From Lachnospiraceae bacterium (GTDB lineage: Bacteria; Bacillota_A; Clostridia; Lachnospirales; Lachnospiraceae): 5,518 bases of DNA. Where the stretch lies: the NCBI GenBank assembly GCA_031262285.1, contig JAISHZ010000386.1:1-5518 (forward strand), given 5' to 3'. Below the pieces are notes generated by a model. That model searched no databases, had not been told where the DNA came from, and saw only the letters and a program-made list of their open reading frames with translations. This document shows positions 5,503 through 5,518 of the stretch, one piece after another. Every line of letters begins with the position of its first letter. The first letter of the stretch is position 1. A program made the translations under genes and the position numbers.

Positions 5503-5518
5503 CACAGAGCCGGGGGGA

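Noticed and set aside
5265..5518. Guanine or adenine riboswitch, or ZTP riboswitch, ahead of purE
   Set aside because: The conserved purine-riboswitch junction bases and the ZTP core are not found by eye. A covariance search would settle it.

Overview
The window carries part of a de novo purine synthesis locus, and every convincing gene lies on the minus strand. Read in the direction of transcription (right to left) the order is purE, a 537-nt non-coding gap, purM, purN, purD, a small double zinc-ribbon protein of unknown role, and the start of a secreted SH3-domain protein that runs off the left edge. The sequence style (strong GGAG-type ribosome binding sites, tightly packed genes, moderate G+C, clostridial-looking PurE and PurD proteins, an exported protein with bacterial SH3 repeats) suggests a member of Bacillota, class Clostridia, most like Lachnospiraceae. 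That placement is from remembered family resemblance, not a search.

PurD (GAR synthetase), PurN (GAR transformylase), PurM (AIR synthetase) and PurE (N5-CAIR mutase) cover steps 2, 3, 5 and 6 (the mutase half of carboxylation) of the route from PRPP to IMP. purF, purL/Q/S, purK, purC, purB and purH are not in the window. purM and purN overlap by 13 nt, and 38 nt or less separates purN from purD and purD from the zinc-ribbon gene, so these four probably share a transcript. Whether purE is on that transcript is unclear.

The most unusual part is the purE-purM gap (4212-4748). Next to purM it holds a 44-bp tandem repeat (two full units and 16 bp of a third, 4254-4357). This abuts exactly on a 156-bp structure (4358-4513) with perfect 33-bp inverted arms around a 90-nt centre, and the centre holds a second perfect 11-bp stem plus an alternative pairing partner. 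No coding sequence, recognisable terminator or riboswitch class explains it. It could be a MITE-like mobile element, a structured RNA, or both. A 14-bp sequence at its outer edge (4508-4521) recurs in inverted orientation at 5489-5502, so copies of this sequence bracket purE and its leader.

The purE leader (5265-5400) holds a promoter candidate, a short palindrome over the predicted transcription start, and a perfect 10-bp hairpin or operator (5310-5335). These are candidate control elements of no class I recognise. The 0.2 kb of AT-rich sequence just downstream of purE (4514-4748) shows only weak structure.
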